Origin: Actinoplanes solisilvae
GTDB lineage: Bacteria; Actinomycetota; Actinomycetes; Mycobacteriales; Micromonosporaceae
Assembly: GCF_003999975.1 (NCBI RefSeq)
Contig: NZ_RJAC01000002.1
Span: 186,001-250,000 of the forward strand
Length of the DNA stretch: 64,000 nucleotides
Direction of reading: 5' to 3'
Shown piece after piece: positions 25,551 to 34,719 of the stretch. Below the pieces are notes generated by a model. That model did not search any database, was not told the origin of the DNA, and worked only from the letters and a program-made list of their open reading frames with translations. Numbering within the stretch: the stretch's first letter is position 1; each line of letters begins with the position of its first letter. The position numbers were made by a program, and so were the translations under genes.

Positions 25551-27071
25551 GTGAATGGTTCGGTGCTGCCCGAGGACGTGCTGCGCGACGCTCCGTCGTA
25601 CACCCCGCACCCGCACGAGTTAGCGGATCTCGATCTGCTGCTCGCCGGCGCCTACGCGCCCCTGACCGGCTTTCTCGGACGCGCCGATCTCGACGCGTTG
25701 CGCCGCCGGGGCCGGCTCGCGGACGGTACGCCGTGGCCGGTCGCGGTCACCCTCCAGATTCCTCACGAGATCGCGTCGCGGCTCGTGCTCGACGACCCGC
25801 TGCGCCGCACGGTCATCCTCACCGACCCCGAGGGCGCGCCGGTGGCCGCGCTCGAGGTGACCGACGCGTGGCCGGTCGCCGACCGTCGCTACGGCGTCGG
25901 CGGCACGGTGCGCCGCATGGGCGACGGCGGCCACGGCCCGTTCCAGCGGCTGCGGCGCACACCCGAAGAGGTGCGCGCCCTGCTGCCCCCGGGCCGGGTG
26001 CTCGGGGTGATCGCCGACCGCCCGCTGCACCGCCCTCAGCTCGCCCAGATCGCGCACGCGGCCCGCACCCTCGGCGCCCACCTGCTGATCATGATCCCGG
26101 TGAGCGGGCCCGGCCCCGACGGCCTGCCGCCCGAGGCGCTGGTCCGCGCGGTCTTCGCCGCCCGCGACCGCATGCCCCCGGCCACCATCGTGGCCGTCCC
26201 GCTGCTGACCCGCGGCGACGAGATGCGCGACGCCCTGCTGCGCGCCCGCGTCGCCGGGTCGTACGGGGTGACCCACCTGCTGGCCACCGGCGAGACGCTG
26301 TCGGGCGGCAACCTGCGCGTGCTCGTCCCGCGCGAGCTGGCGTACGACAACCGGGACGGCCAGTGGCGCTGGCGCGACGACATCCCGCCACGCAACCGCC
26401 GTCTCGCGATGACCCCGCGCGAGGTCGACGACCTGCTCGACCGGGGCTTCCCGCTGCCCGAGTGGCACACTCCCCCGGCCGTGGCCAAAGAGCTGGTGCG
26501 GGCCCGCCCGCCGCGCCGCCACCGGGGCCTGGTCGTCTTCTTCACCGGGTTCTCGGGCTCGGGCAAGTCGACGATCGCCCGCGGGCTGGCCGACAGCCTG
26601 CGCGAGAGCGGCGAACGCACGATCACGCTGCTCGACGGCGACGTGGTGCGCCGCGAGCTCTCCGCCGGGCTGGGTTTCAGCAAGGCCGACCGCGACGCCA
26701 ACGTACGCCGCATCGGCTGGGTGGCGGCCGAGGTGGGCCGGCACCGGGGCATGGCCGTGGCCTGCCCGATCGCGCCCTACGAGAACGCTCGTGCCGCCGT
26801 ACGGGCGATGGCCGTGGCGGCGGGCGCCGGATTCGTGCTCGTGCACGTCAATACCCCGCTCGAGGTCTGCGAGCAGCGCGACCGCAAGGGCCTCTACGCC
26901 CGCGCGCGGGCCGGGCAGCTGCGCGGGCTGACCGGCGTCGACGACCCGTACGAGGAACCGGCCGACGCCGAACTGACGATCGACACGACGACGATCACCG
27001 TCCCCGAAGCCATCGAAATGGTGGCCGCTTACTTGATCGACAGCGGTTGGGTGGAGCCGAAAATGCAGTAA
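25551..27071 (+). CDS. cysC: ATP-sulfurylase-like / APS kinase bifunctional protein
   Basis: A protein of 506 residues in two halves. Residues 1-320 follow the ATP sulfurylase fold (PHELADLDLLLAGAYAPLTGFL, DGTPWPVAVTL, REVDDLLDRGFPLPEW), but the catalytic QxRNPxHxAH is replaced by IADRPLHRPQLAQ and GRDHAGxG is not recognisable. This half is therefore probably inactive as a sulfurylase. Residues 325-506 are an intact APS kinase: P-loop GFSGSGKST (about 333), LLDGDVVRRELSAGLGFSKADRDANVRR and KGLYARARAG. It would phosphorylate APS to PAPS, the sulfate donor. GTG at 25551 follows AGGGGGA with good spacing. It opens the exopolysaccharide operon that holds a sulfotransferase. Confidence 0.85.
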   Translation: MNGSVLPEDVLRDAPSYTPHPHELADLDLLLAGAYAPLTGFLGRADLDALRRRGRLADGTPWPVAVTLQIPHEIASRLVLDDPLRRTVILTDPEGAPVAALEVTDAWPVADRRYGVGGTVRRMGDGGHGPFQRLRRTPEEVRALLPPGRVLGVIADRPLHRPQLAQIAHAARTLGAHLLIMIPVSGPGPDGLPPEALVRAVFAARDRMPPATIVAVPLLTRGDEMRDALLRARVAGSYGVTHLLATGETLSGGNLRVLVPRELAYDNRDGQWRWRDDIPPRNRRLAMTPREVDDLLDRGFPLPEWHTPPAVAKELVRARPPRRHRGLVVFFTGFSGSGKSTIARGLADSLRESGERTITLLDGDVVRRELSAGLGFSKADRDANVRRIGWVAAEVGRHRGMAVACPIAPYENARAAVRAMAVAAGAGFVLVHVNTPLEVCEQRDRKGLYARARAGQLRGLTGVDDPYEEPADAELTIDTTTITVPEAIEMVAAYLIDSGWVEPKMQ

Positions 27072-27087
27072 GCCATCACGTCGGCGG

Positions 27088-27140
27088 GAGTGAGCCGTTT
27101 ACCCCTCCGGGGGCGAAACGCCCGATAACTGCTCACTCCA
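27088..27140 (+). promoter_or_regulatory. nested inverted repeats ahead of the co-polymerase gene
   Basis: A perfect 9-bp pair, GGAGTGAGC (27088-27096) and GCTCACTCC (27132-27140), encloses a small hairpin GGGCG-AAA-CGCCC (27112-27124). It lies between the APS kinase stop and the next start. As RNA it would fold as a stem with an inner hairpin. It could be an attenuator, a processed intergenic element or an operator. CCGATAA at 27123-27129 also resembles the -10 of WhiG/FliA-type promoters, but no clear -35 was found. Confidence 0.4.
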
Positions 27141-27162
27141 CCCCCGAAAGGGCCGCCAGCCG

Positions 27163-28935
27163 ATGGAAGCGTCACGCCCTGCCGACGTCTCGCACTATCT
27201 CGGCGTGTTCCGCCGCCACTGGTGGATCGCGCTTCTCGCGACGGGGGCCGGGTTGGGCGCCGGCGCGGGCCTGACCTCCGCCATGCCGAAGGTCTACCAG
27301 TCCTCGACCGCCGTGCTCGTGCAGGCCGTCGACCAGGACACCAACCAACAGGGCGGCCGCACGAAGGGCATGGTCAACCTCGACACCGAGGCCCAGCTCG
27401 TCGGTTCCGGCGCGGTCGCCGTCAAGGCGGCCACGCTGCTGCGCAGCTCGCGCACCCCGATCGAGCTGGCCCGGGACGTGTCGGTCGAGGTGCCGGCGAA
27501 CACCACCGTCCTGATGGTCACGTTCCAGGCCGCCGTGCCCGAGGACGCTCAGGCCGGCTCGCACGCGTTCGCCGAGGCCTACCTGCGCAACCGCGAGGAG
27601 ACCGCGCAGAACGGCCTCAACCAGCAGATCAAGACGCTGACCGCGAAGATCAAGCAGCTCACCACGACGCTCGCCGTGATCAATACCCGGCTCTCCCGGG
27701 CCACCCGCGGCAGCTCGGACGAGAGCAACCTGCTGAGCCTCCGCTCCAACTCGCAGAACCAGCTCAACGGCATGACCGGCAAGCTGAACGAGCTCACCAC
27801 GACCACGATCGGGGCGGGCAGCATCATCAGCGACGCCCGGCTGCCCGACACGCCGGTCAGCCCCAACCCGATGATCAACCTGGCCACCGGGGGCATGCTC
27901 GGCCTGCTGCTCGGGCTCGGTCTCGGGTTCGTGCGGGAACGGTACGACCGCCGGCTGCGCACCGCCGCCGACGTGCGCGACCGGGGCCGCATGCACGTGC
28001 TGGCCGCCCTCGACGAGCGCACCACGCCGCACTTCGACGACGTCCTGCAGCCGTACGGCGCGGGTGGCCGGGTCTTCAACCGGCTGCGCAACGAGGTGCT
28101 CGCCACCATGCCGCAGGGCGATCAGATCATCGTGGTCACCGGGGCGAGCCGCGGATCGGCCAGCACGCTGGTCGCCGCGAACCTGGCCGCCGCCCTGGCC
28201 CGCACGGGCAGCGACGTCGTGCTGATCGGCGCGCACCTGCCGGACAGCGTGGTGGACGCCGCTCCGCTGGCCCGGATGCTCGGCGTGTCGGCCGTACCCG
28301 GGCTCTCGGATCTTCTCGCCGGCCGGGTCGGCCTGGCCCGGGCGTTGCAGCGCACCCCGCGCATCCCGTCGCTGCGGGTCATCACCACCGGCGGAGCGGC
28401 CACCGCGGCCGGCCTCATGCAGTCGCAGCGGCTGCGGGACACGCTCGAGGCGCTGCGGCGGCAGGGCGGCTACATCGTGATCGAGGCGCCCTCGACGGCG
28501 AGCAGCGCCGACGCACAGAGCCTGGCCAGCCTGGCCGACGCCGCGATCCTGGCCGTCGAGCTGCGCCGGGCCCGCCGCCCCGCCCTGCTCGACGCGGCCG
28601 AACAGCTGCGGCGCGTGGGCACCCCGCTGCTCGGCGCCGTCGTGCTGCCCCGCCTGACGAACCTGCGGCACTCCGAGGTCACCGGGCCCGCGGTCACGCT
28701 CAGTCCCCCGTCGCCGAAGCCGTCGCCGCGCCCGGACGAGACCGCCGTGCTCGACCGTGACCTGGTGCAGCCGAAGCGCTTCCCGACCAACACGGTGTCT
28801 TCGGCCGAGCGGACCGCCAACCAGCAGGTGCGCCAGCGGGTCGCCGACAGCGCCGAGGAGATCACCGCCGTCATCGACATGTCCGGCGCGGACGCCACCG
28901 ACGCCGCCAAGGCGCAGGACGGCGACAAGAAGTGA
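27163..28935 (+). CDS. Wzz-type polysaccharide co-polymerase with degenerate kinase domain
   Basis: A 590-residue protein. The N-terminus is a Wzz chain-length domain: first helix WWIALLATGAGLGAGAGL, an extracytoplasmic coiled region (about 60-230), and second helix LATGGMLGLLLGLGLGF. A cytoplasmic BY-kinase-like domain follows (about 310-480). Its Walker A position reads TGASRGSAST (about 326) instead of GxGKS/T, and the A' motif reads VVLIGAHLP without the Asp of LLIDxDxR. ATP hydrolysis and autophosphorylation are therefore unlikely. The C-terminal tail is Pro/Ser-rich with no Tyr cluster. It probably sets chain length or scaffolds the polymerase of the adjoining operon. Confidence 0.85.
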   Translation: MEASRPADVSHYLGVFRRHWWIALLATGAGLGAGAGLTSAMPKVYQSSTAVLVQAVDQDTNQQGGRTKGMVNLDTEAQLVGSGAVAVKAATLLRSSRTPIELARDVSVEVPANTTVLMVTFQAAVPEDAQAGSHAFAEAYLRNREETAQNGLNQQIKTLTAKIKQLTTTLAVINTRLSRATRGSSDESNLLSLRSNSQNQLNGMTGKLNELTTTTIGAGSIISDARLPDTPVSPNPMINLATGGMLGLLLGLGLGFVRERYDRRLRTAADVRDRGRMHVLAALDERTTPHFDDVLQPYGAGGRVFNRLRNEVLATMPQGDQIIVVTGASRGSASTLVAANLAAALARTGSDVVLIGAHLPDSVVDAAPLARMLGVSAVPGLSDLLAGRVGLARALQRTPRIPSLRVITTGGAATAAGLMQSQRLRDTLEALRRQGGYIVIEAPSTASSADAQSLASLADAAILAVELRRARRPALLDAAEQLRRVGTPLLGAVVLPRLTNLRHSEVTGPAVTLSPPSPKPSPRPDETAVLDRDLVQPKRFPTNTVSSAERTANQQVRQRVADSAEEITAVIDMSGADATDAAKAQDGDKK

Positions 28936-30323
28936 CAGCGGTGTCCCAGGCCTCCTCGCCGGGGCCGGGGTCCTTCACGCCCGTCGCACGCTCCGGGCAC
29001 GGCGTCCGCCGGAACCGCGCCCTGCCGGCCTGGCCGGTCGCGAGCATCCTGGCGTTCTATCCGATCTGGTGGGCGCTCGGCCTCGGCGTTCTGATCTTCG
29101 CGCTGATGGCCGTGCCGATGCTGTTCCTGCTGATCCGCCGGCGGGCGGCCGGTCGCCCGCTGCGGCTGCCGCCCGGCTTCGGCTGGTGGGTGGTCTTCCT
29201 GATCGCCGTCGTGGTCAGCATCGGCGCGCTCGGGGCCGACCCGGCGGGCACGGTCGCCGGGCACGCCACCGGCCGCCTCCTCCCGGCCGGCTACAAGGCG
29301 ATCATGTACGCCTCCCTGACCGTCCTGCTCGTCTACACCGGCAACCTGACCGACGCCGAACTGCCCCGCCGGCGCCTGGTGAAGCTGCTCGGCTGGCTGT
29401 TCGTGGTGACCGTCCTCGGCGGCCTGCTCGGCATGGTGGCCGGCTCGTTCGAGTTCACCTCGCCGGTCGAGTGGCTGCTGCCCCCGGGCGTGCGTAACAA
29501 GGGCTTCGTGCAGTCGCTCGTGCACCCGTACGCGGCTCAGATCATGGACATCGTCGGCGAGGGGCAACCGCGACCGGCCGCACCCTGGGGTTACACGAAC
29601 ACCTGGGGGAACAACTTCTGCCTGCTGGCCGGCTGGCTCGTCGTGGCCGCCTGGCAGAACGGCAGCGGCCGCGCGAAGTTCTGGGCCGTCGTCTGCCTCG
29701 TCGTCTCGATCGTGCCCGCGGTCGTCTCGCTCAACCGGGGCCTGTGGATCGGCCTGGGCGTGCTCGTCGTCTACGTCGCCGTCCGCTACGTGCTGGCCGG
29801 CAAGCTGTGGATCGTCGGCGCCGTCGCCGCGGCCTCCGCGCTGCTGTTCGTCGCGCTGGTGGCCACCCCGCTCGGCGGCGTCGTCGGCGCCCGCCTCGAC
29901 AACGGCAAGTCGAACGGCGTGCGCTCGTTCCTCATCGACCGCGCGATCGAAGGCTTCCGCGGCTCCCCGGTCGTCGGCTACGGCGGCACGCGCAACACGC
30001 TCGGCGGCCGCAACTCGATCACCGTGGGCGAGAGCGCCGGGTGCGAGCGCTGCGGCAACTTCACGGTGGGTGGCAACGGCCAGCTGTGGCAGCTCCTCTT
30101 CGCGCACGGAGCCGCCGGCACGGTGGGTTACCTGGGCTTCTTCGCGTACGGCCTGTGGCGGTTCCGCCGCGACCGCAGCGCGATCGGCGTGGCCGGCTCG
30201 GCCGCGATCGTCACGTCGTTCTCGGCGATGCTCTGGTACAACTCGCTGGTCACCCCCCTCGCCTTCATGGTTCTGGCCTTCGCGCTGCTCTGGCGCAACT
30301 CGACCGAGGGGGAAACGACATGA
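28932..30323 (+). CDS. O-antigen polymerase/ligase-like membrane protein
   Basis: A 463-residue protein with about ten to twelve hydrophobic helices and a large extracytoplasmic loop after PRRRLVKLLGW, the shape of Wzy polymerases and WaaL-type ligases. The segment WGYTNTWGNNFCLL and the basic loop SLNRGLWIGLG agree with the O-antigen ligase family, as does VGYGGTRNTLGGRNS. It should polymerise or attach polysaccharide repeat units outside the membrane. The GTG start overlaps the co-polymerase stop (GTGA), and a four-base overlap continues into the next gene. Confidence 0.82.
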   Translation: MTAVSQASSPGPGSFTPVARSGHGVRRNRALPAWPVASILAFYPIWWALGLGVLIFALMAVPMLFLLIRRRAAGRPLRLPPGFGWWVVFLIAVVVSIGALGADPAGTVAGHATGRLLPAGYKAIMYASLTVLLVYTGNLTDAELPRRRLVKLLGWLFVVTVLGGLLGMVAGSFEFTSPVEWLLPPGVRNKGFVQSLVHPYAAQIMDIVGEGQPRPAAPWGYTNTWGNNFCLLAGWLVVAAWQNGSGRAKFWAVVCLVVSIVPAVVSLNRGLWIGLGVLVVYVAVRYVLAGKLWIVGAVAAASALLFVALVATPLGGVVGARLDNGKSNGVRSFLIDRAIEGFRGSPVVGYGGTRNTLGGRNSITVGESAGCERCGNFTVGGNGQLWQLLFAHGAAGTVGYLGFFAYGLWRFRRDRSAIGVAGSAAIVTSFSAMLWYNSLVTPLAFMVLAFALLWRNSTEGETT

Positions 30324-31549
30324 GCCCGGTGCGGACCGCGCCCGCCGAACTGACCGCGGGCGACGCCGAACTGCGCACGCGCTACCTGGCCGAGGTGCTG
30401 GGCCTGCTCTACCCGCCGCCGTGCCGCACCGACGGCTCCCCCGGCACCCCCATCGCCGAATACCTCGTGGTGCCCGACGCCCGCCGCCCCCGCCTGCTGG
30501 TGCCCTCGACCTCGCGCCGGGTGGCCGCCGCCGCCGTGCGCCGCTACGCCGAGCCGCAGTCGCGCGCCGCCCGCCTCAAGCGCGAAGCCGTCGTCGCCGC
30601 CGTACGCACCGGCGCGTCCGGTGTGCTGCTGCGTGACCGCATACGGGTCACCGGCCCGTTCTCGGAGAGCATCGACGGCTACCTGAGCGAGATGCTCGGC
30701 CGTGAACTGTCGGTCAGCGTCCACATCGGCCCGGCGCGCGCCAACCGCAAGCCGGTGCTGCAACTCCTCGGTCCCGAGGGCGACACGTTCGGTTTCGGCA
30801 AGCTCGGCACCGGCCCGCTCACGCAGCGGCTCGTGCGCGCCGAGTCGGCTGCCCTGACCTCGCTGGCCGGCAGCGGCCTGACCAAACTGACCGTGCCCCG
30901 GGTGCTGCACTCGGGCAAGTGGCGCGGCCTGGAGGTGCTGGTGCAGTCCGCGCTGCCGGTGTGGTTGCCGCGGGCCCCGCTGAGCCGGCGCCGCCTGGTC
31001 GCGGCCATGCTCGACGTCGCCGGATGTTGCGGCTACAGCACGGGCACGCTCACCGCGAGCGGTTACTGGCACGAGCTGCGCGGCCGCCTGACCGGGGTCA
31101 CCGACCGGGCCGAGGGCGCCAGCCTCGCCGCCGCCGCCGAGGTACTGATCCAGCGGGCCGACGACATCATCTTCCGGTACGGCTCGTGGCACGGCGACTG
31201 GGCGCCCTGGAACATGGCCAACATCGAGGACACGCTGCTGGTCTGGGACTGGGAACGGTTCGCGTCCGGCGTGCCCCTGGGCTACGACGCCATCCACCAC
31301 GAGCTGCAGAAACGCATCCAGTCCACCGAGAACGCCCAGGAGGCGGTCGAGGCAACCGTGCGCGGCGCGGCCGAGATGCTGGCGCCGTTCGGCGTACCGG
31401 TGGCCGGTCGCGAGATCACCGCCCTGCTCTACCTGGTGGATCTGGCCACCCGATACCTGACCGATCGCCAGGCCGAGGCCGGCGCCCGCCTGGGCGTACT
31501 CGGCACCTGGCTGCTGCCGGTGCTGATCCGGCGGGTCGAGGAGCTCTGA
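30320..31549 (+). CDS. APH-fold phosphotransferase-like protein
   Basis: A 409-residue protein. Its C-terminal half has the catalytic loop SWHGDWAPWN (HxDxxxxN) near residue 292 and LVWDWERF with the metal-binding Asp, diagnostic of the aminoglycoside-phosphotransferase/choline-kinase fold. The N-terminal 100 residues (LVVPDARRPRLLVPSTSRRVAAAAV) are not part of the standard fold and are unassigned. The ATG overlaps the previous stop (ATGA). Inside a polymer operon it may phosphorylate a sugar or a lipid-linked intermediate rather than an antibiotic. Confidence 0.75.
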   Translation: MSPVRTAPAELTAGDAELRTRYLAEVLGLLYPPPCRTDGSPGTPIAEYLVVPDARRPRLLVPSTSRRVAAAAVRRYAEPQSRAARLKREAVVAAVRTGASGVLLRDRIRVTGPFSESIDGYLSEMLGRELSVSVHIGPARANRKPVLQLLGPEGDTFGFGKLGTGPLTQRLVRAESAALTSLAGSGLTKLTVPRVLHSGKWRGLEVLVQSALPVWLPRAPLSRRRLVAAMLDVAGCCGYSTGTLTASGYWHELRGRLTGVTDRAEGASLAAAAEVLIQRADDIIFRYGSWHGDWAPWNMANIEDTLLVWDWERFASGVPLGYDAIHHELQKRIQSTENAQEAVEATVRGAAEMLAPFGVPVAGREITALLYLVDLATRYLTDRQAEAGARLGVLGTWLLPVLIRRVEEL

Positions 31550-31562
31550 GGAGAGAACCATC

Positions 31563-32438
31563 ATGGACGTACGCAACCTCCCGGCGCCGATGAAACGCGT
31601 CGTGCACCTCGGCACCCGCTCCTACGGCCGGCTCACCGCCCCGGGCCGCATGACGCCGTCGTTCCTGATCTGCGGCGGGCAACGCTGCGGCACCACGTCG
31701 CTCTATCGCGCGCTGGCCGGGCACCCGGTGGTGCTCAAAGCCGTGCTGCACAAGGGCGTGCACTACTTCGACACGAACTATCAGCGAGGCCTGGCCTGGT
31801 ATCGCGCGCACTTCCCGATGCAGCGCAGCGCCGAGAAGATCGGCGAACGGTACGGGGTGACGCCGCAGACCTTCGAGTCGAGCCCCTACTACATGTACCA
31901 CCCGCAGGCCGCGGCGCGGATCGCCCGCGACCTGCCGCAGGCCCGCCTGGTCGTGCTCGTGCGCGACCCGGTCGAACGCGCCTACTCGCAGCACCACCAC
32001 GAGGTCGCCCGGGGCTACGAGACCGAACGCGACTTCGGCGCCGCCCTGGCCCTCGAGCCGGCCCGCCTGCACCGCCAGGAGGAGCGGCTGGCCGACGACC
32101 CGGACTACTACAGCTTCGGCCACCAGCACCACGCCTACCGGGCGCGCGGCGAATATGCCCGCTACCTGAGCGTGATGGCCCAGCACGTCGGCCGCGAGCG
32201 CATCCACGTGGTCGAGAGCGAACGTTTCTTCACCGACCCCGAACCGGTCTACGACGAGGTGTGCGAATTCCTCGGCCTGCCCAGCTATCTGGAACGCCCC
32301 GCCTTCGAACGCCACAACGCCCGCCCGCGCCAGAGCGACATGGACCCGGCCCTGCGCCGGGAGCTGACCGACCACTACCTCCCGCACGACGAGGCCCTGG
32401 CCAAGTGGCTCGGACGCCCGCCGGTATGGCGCCAGTGA
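31563..32438 (+). CDS. PAPS-dependent sulfotransferase
   Basis: A 291-residue cytosolic sulfotransferase. GGQRCGTTSLYRAL (about residues 38-51) is the 5'-phosphosulfate-binding loop and LVVLVRDPVERAYSQHHHE (about 130-148) is the 3'-phosphate-binding motif. The remainder (FFTDPEPVYDEVCEFLGLP, HNARPRQ) matches the sulfotransferase family that acts on carbohydrates. It should transfer sulfate from PAPS to a hydroxyl of the polymer or its precursor. GAGGAGAGAACCATC before the ATG gives a good ribosome site. Its donor would come from the APS kinase at the head of the same operon. Confidence 0.88.
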   Translation: MDVRNLPAPMKRVVHLGTRSYGRLTAPGRMTPSFLICGGQRCGTTSLYRALAGHPVVLKAVLHKGVHYFDTNYQRGLAWYRAHFPMQRSAEKIGERYGVTPQTFESSPYYMYHPQAAARIARDLPQARLVVLVRDPVERAYSQHHHEVARGYETERDFGAALALEPARLHRQEERLADDPDYYSFGHQHHAYRARGEYARYLSVMAQHVGRERIHVVESERFFTDPEPVYDEVCEFLGLPSYLERPAFERHNARPRQSDMDPALRRELTDHYLPHDEALAKWLGRPPVWRQ

Positions 32439-33988
32439 GTCAGGTCCTCGAGAAGCCGGCTACCGGCGCACGCGGCGCGGCCCGGGGCGGGCTGGCCAAC
32501 ATGGCCGGCTCGGCCCTGGCCGGTGGCACCGGCGTGGTCGTCACCTGGATCGTGGCCCGCTCGCTCGGCGCCGAGCAGGCCGGCGCGTTCTTCGCCGCCA
32601 CGGCCGTCTTCGTGCTGGCCGGCGGCCTGGCCAAGCTGGGCACCCCTACCGGCCTGGTCTACTGGCCGGCCCGTCTGCGCGCCACCGGCCGCCCCCACCT
32701 GCTCGGCACCTGCCTGCGCACCGGCCTGACCCCGGTCGTGGTGCTCTCGATCGTGCTGGCCGTCGCGATGTGGCTGGCCGCGCCCTTCCTGGCCCAGGTC
32801 ACGGCACGCGAGTCGGCCCACGTCATCGACGCGCACACCGCCGGCCTGCGGGTCCTCGCCGCTTTCCTTCCGTTGCAGGCCATGACGGACGCCCTGCTCA
32901 CGGCCACCCGCGGCTACCGCGCGATGCGCCCGACGGTGACGCTCGACCGCATCCTGCGCAGTGTCCTCCAGCTGATCCTGGTCGCCGCGGCCGGCATCGC
33001 CGCGCTGTGGACGGCCGGCTCGCTGTCGGCGTTCGCGCTCGCGTGGGCCCTGCCGTACCTTCCCGTCACCGTGCTTTCGGCGTACGCCCTCAGAAAGGTC
33101 TACCGCGCGGGCAAACCACCCCGTGCGCGCACCCATCGGGCCGAACGGCGTGCGCTGCGGCGAGAGTTCTGGCGCTTCACCGGCCCGCGCGCCGTGGCCA
33201 GCGTCGCCCAGCTCGCCCTGCAACGCGTCGACGTGCTGCTCGTCGCCGCGCTGGGCGGCCTCGCCCCGGCCGCGATCTACGCCGTGGCGGGCCGCTTCGT
33301 CGTGCTCATCCAGTTCGCCAACCAGGGCATCTCGCAGTCGGTGCAGCCCCGGCTGGCCGAAGCCCTGGCCGTCGGCGACCGGCGCGCCGCGAACGACCTC
33401 TACCAGACCGCGACCGGCTGGCTCGTGCTCGTGACCTGGCCGATCAACCTCCTGGTGATCTTCTTCGCGCCGGTGTGGCTGCGCCTGTTCGGCGACCGTT
33501 ACGCCGCCGACGGCACAATCGTGGTGGCCGTGCTCGCCTCGGCGATGCTGGTCGCCACCGGCTGCGGCATGGTCGACATGGTGCTCGCCATGGCCGGGCG
33601 CACCTCGTGGAACCTCGTCAACGTGCTCGTCGCGCTGACCGTCACGGTCGTCCTCGGCGTGCTGCTCATTCCCGCGTACGGGGCCCTCGGCGCGGCGATC
33701 GGCCTGGCCTGCTCGATGCTCGCCAACAACCTGCTGCCCCTCATCCAGGTCGGGCGCTCGGCCGGGCTGCACCCGTTCGGCCGGGGGACGCGGGCCGCCG
33801 CGCTGCTGTCGATCGCCTGCTTCGGCGTACTCCCCTGGGCCGTCACTTTTGTGTGCGGGACCGGGACCGGGGCCGCCGGCCGCACCCTCGCCATGCTCGC
33901 CGCCGTGCCCGCCTTCCTGGCCGGCACCTGGCTGTTGCGCGTTCCTCTCGCCCTGGGCGCGTTCAAACCGAGAAGGAGGACGAGTTGA
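32435..33988 (+). CDS. Wzx-type polysaccharide flippase
   Basis: A 517-residue protein with about 12-14 predicted helices and the N-terminal pattern GGLANMAGSALAGGTGVVVTWIVARSLGAEQAGAFFAA, characteristic of the polysaccharide transporter (MOP/MVF) superfamily. VLLVAALGGLAPAAIYAVAGRFVVL and GALGAAIGLACSMLANN are further family stretches. It should move lipid-linked repeat units across the membrane. GTG at 32435 overlaps the sulfotransferase stop (GTGA). An ATG nine bases upstream (32426) is an equally possible start. The end overlaps the methyltransferase start. Confidence 0.87.
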   Translation: MSQVLEKPATGARGAARGGLANMAGSALAGGTGVVVTWIVARSLGAEQAGAFFAATAVFVLAGGLAKLGTPTGLVYWPARLRATGRPHLLGTCLRTGLTPVVVLSIVLAVAMWLAAPFLAQVTARESAHVIDAHTAGLRVLAAFLPLQAMTDALLTATRGYRAMRPTVTLDRILRSVLQLILVAAAGIAALWTAGSLSAFALAWALPYLPVTVLSAYALRKVYRAGKPPRARTHRAERRALRREFWRFTGPRAVASVAQLALQRVDVLLVAALGGLAPAAIYAVAGRFVVLIQFANQGISQSVQPRLAEALAVGDRRAANDLYQTATGWLVLVTWPINLLVIFFAPVWLRLFGDRYAADGTIVVAVLASAMLVATGCGMVDMVLAMAGRTSWNLVNVLVALTVTVVLGVLLIPAYGALGAAIGLACSMLANNLLPLIQVGRSAGLHPFGRGTRAAALLSIACFGVLPWAVTFVCGTGTGAAGRTLAMLAAVPAFLAGTWLLRVPLALGAFKPRRRTS

Positions 33989-34719
33989 CCACCGACTACA
34001 CCAAGGTGTTCCAGGACACCGACGCCGTCGAGAAGTACGAGAACGTCACGTACGCGCCGGACAGCTACGCCTCGCAGATCAACGAGCGGCAGCAGGACTA
34101 CCTGCGCACGCTGGTCCGGCGCGAGTTCGGCGAGCTCGCCCCCGTCCAGCACGACTTCGCCTGCGGCACCGGGCGAGCCATCCGTACGCTGCACGGGCTC
34201 GTACGCGAGGCGCATGGCTACGACACGTCGGCCGAGATGATGGCGAAGGCGGCCGAGGTCGGGTCGCGGGCGAACTGGCACCAGGTGGCCGCGGACGGCC
34301 CGGTGCCGCACCCCGTGCCGGCCGGCTACCCGGCGATCGTCACCATGTTCCGGCTGCTGCTCAATGTGGACGCCGGCATTCGCGACCGCGCGCTGGCCTT
34401 CGCCGCTCGCGCCCTGCCGACGGCGGAGTCGGGCATCCTCGTGGTCGAGAATCATGGGAACGCCGCGTCGGTGCGGCACCTCGGGGCGCGACGGCATCGC
34501 GGCGAGCGCTGGTTCGCCGAACTGTCGCACGACGAGGTCGCCACGCTGCTCGACCGGCACGGCTTCGTGATCGTCGAGCGGCGCGGCTTCTCGATGATCA
34601 CGCCCTCGCTGCACGGGAGCGCGGTGGCGCGGGCGGCCGACGCGGCCGTGCGGCGCCTGCCCGGCAGCGACGCGTACGCGGTCAACGTCCTCTACACCGC
34701 GCGCCGTGTCCATGCGTAG
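33985..34719 (+). CDS. class I SAM-dependent methyltransferase
   Basis: A 244-residue cytosolic protein with SAM motif I HDFACGTGRAI (about residues 56-66), the acidic end of strand 2 in HGYDTSAEMM and motif-III-like ILVVENHGN. The TTG start has a strong AAGGAGGA site 4 bases upstream and overlaps the flippase stop (TTGA). It probably methylates a sugar of the exopolysaccharide or caps its non-reducing end, as similar enzymes do in O-antigen operons. The substrate is not determinable. Confidence 0.8.
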   Translation: MTTDYTKVFQDTDAVEKYENVTYAPDSYASQINERQQDYLRTLVRREFGELAPVQHDFACGTGRAIRTLHGLVREAHGYDTSAEMMAKAAEVGSRANWHQVAADGPVPHPVPAGYPAIVTMFRLLLNVDAGIRDRALAFAARALPTAESGILVVENHGNAASVRHLGARRHRGERWFAELSHDEVATLLDRHGFVIVERRGFSMITPSLHGSAVARAADAAVRRLPGSDAYAVNVLYTARRVHA

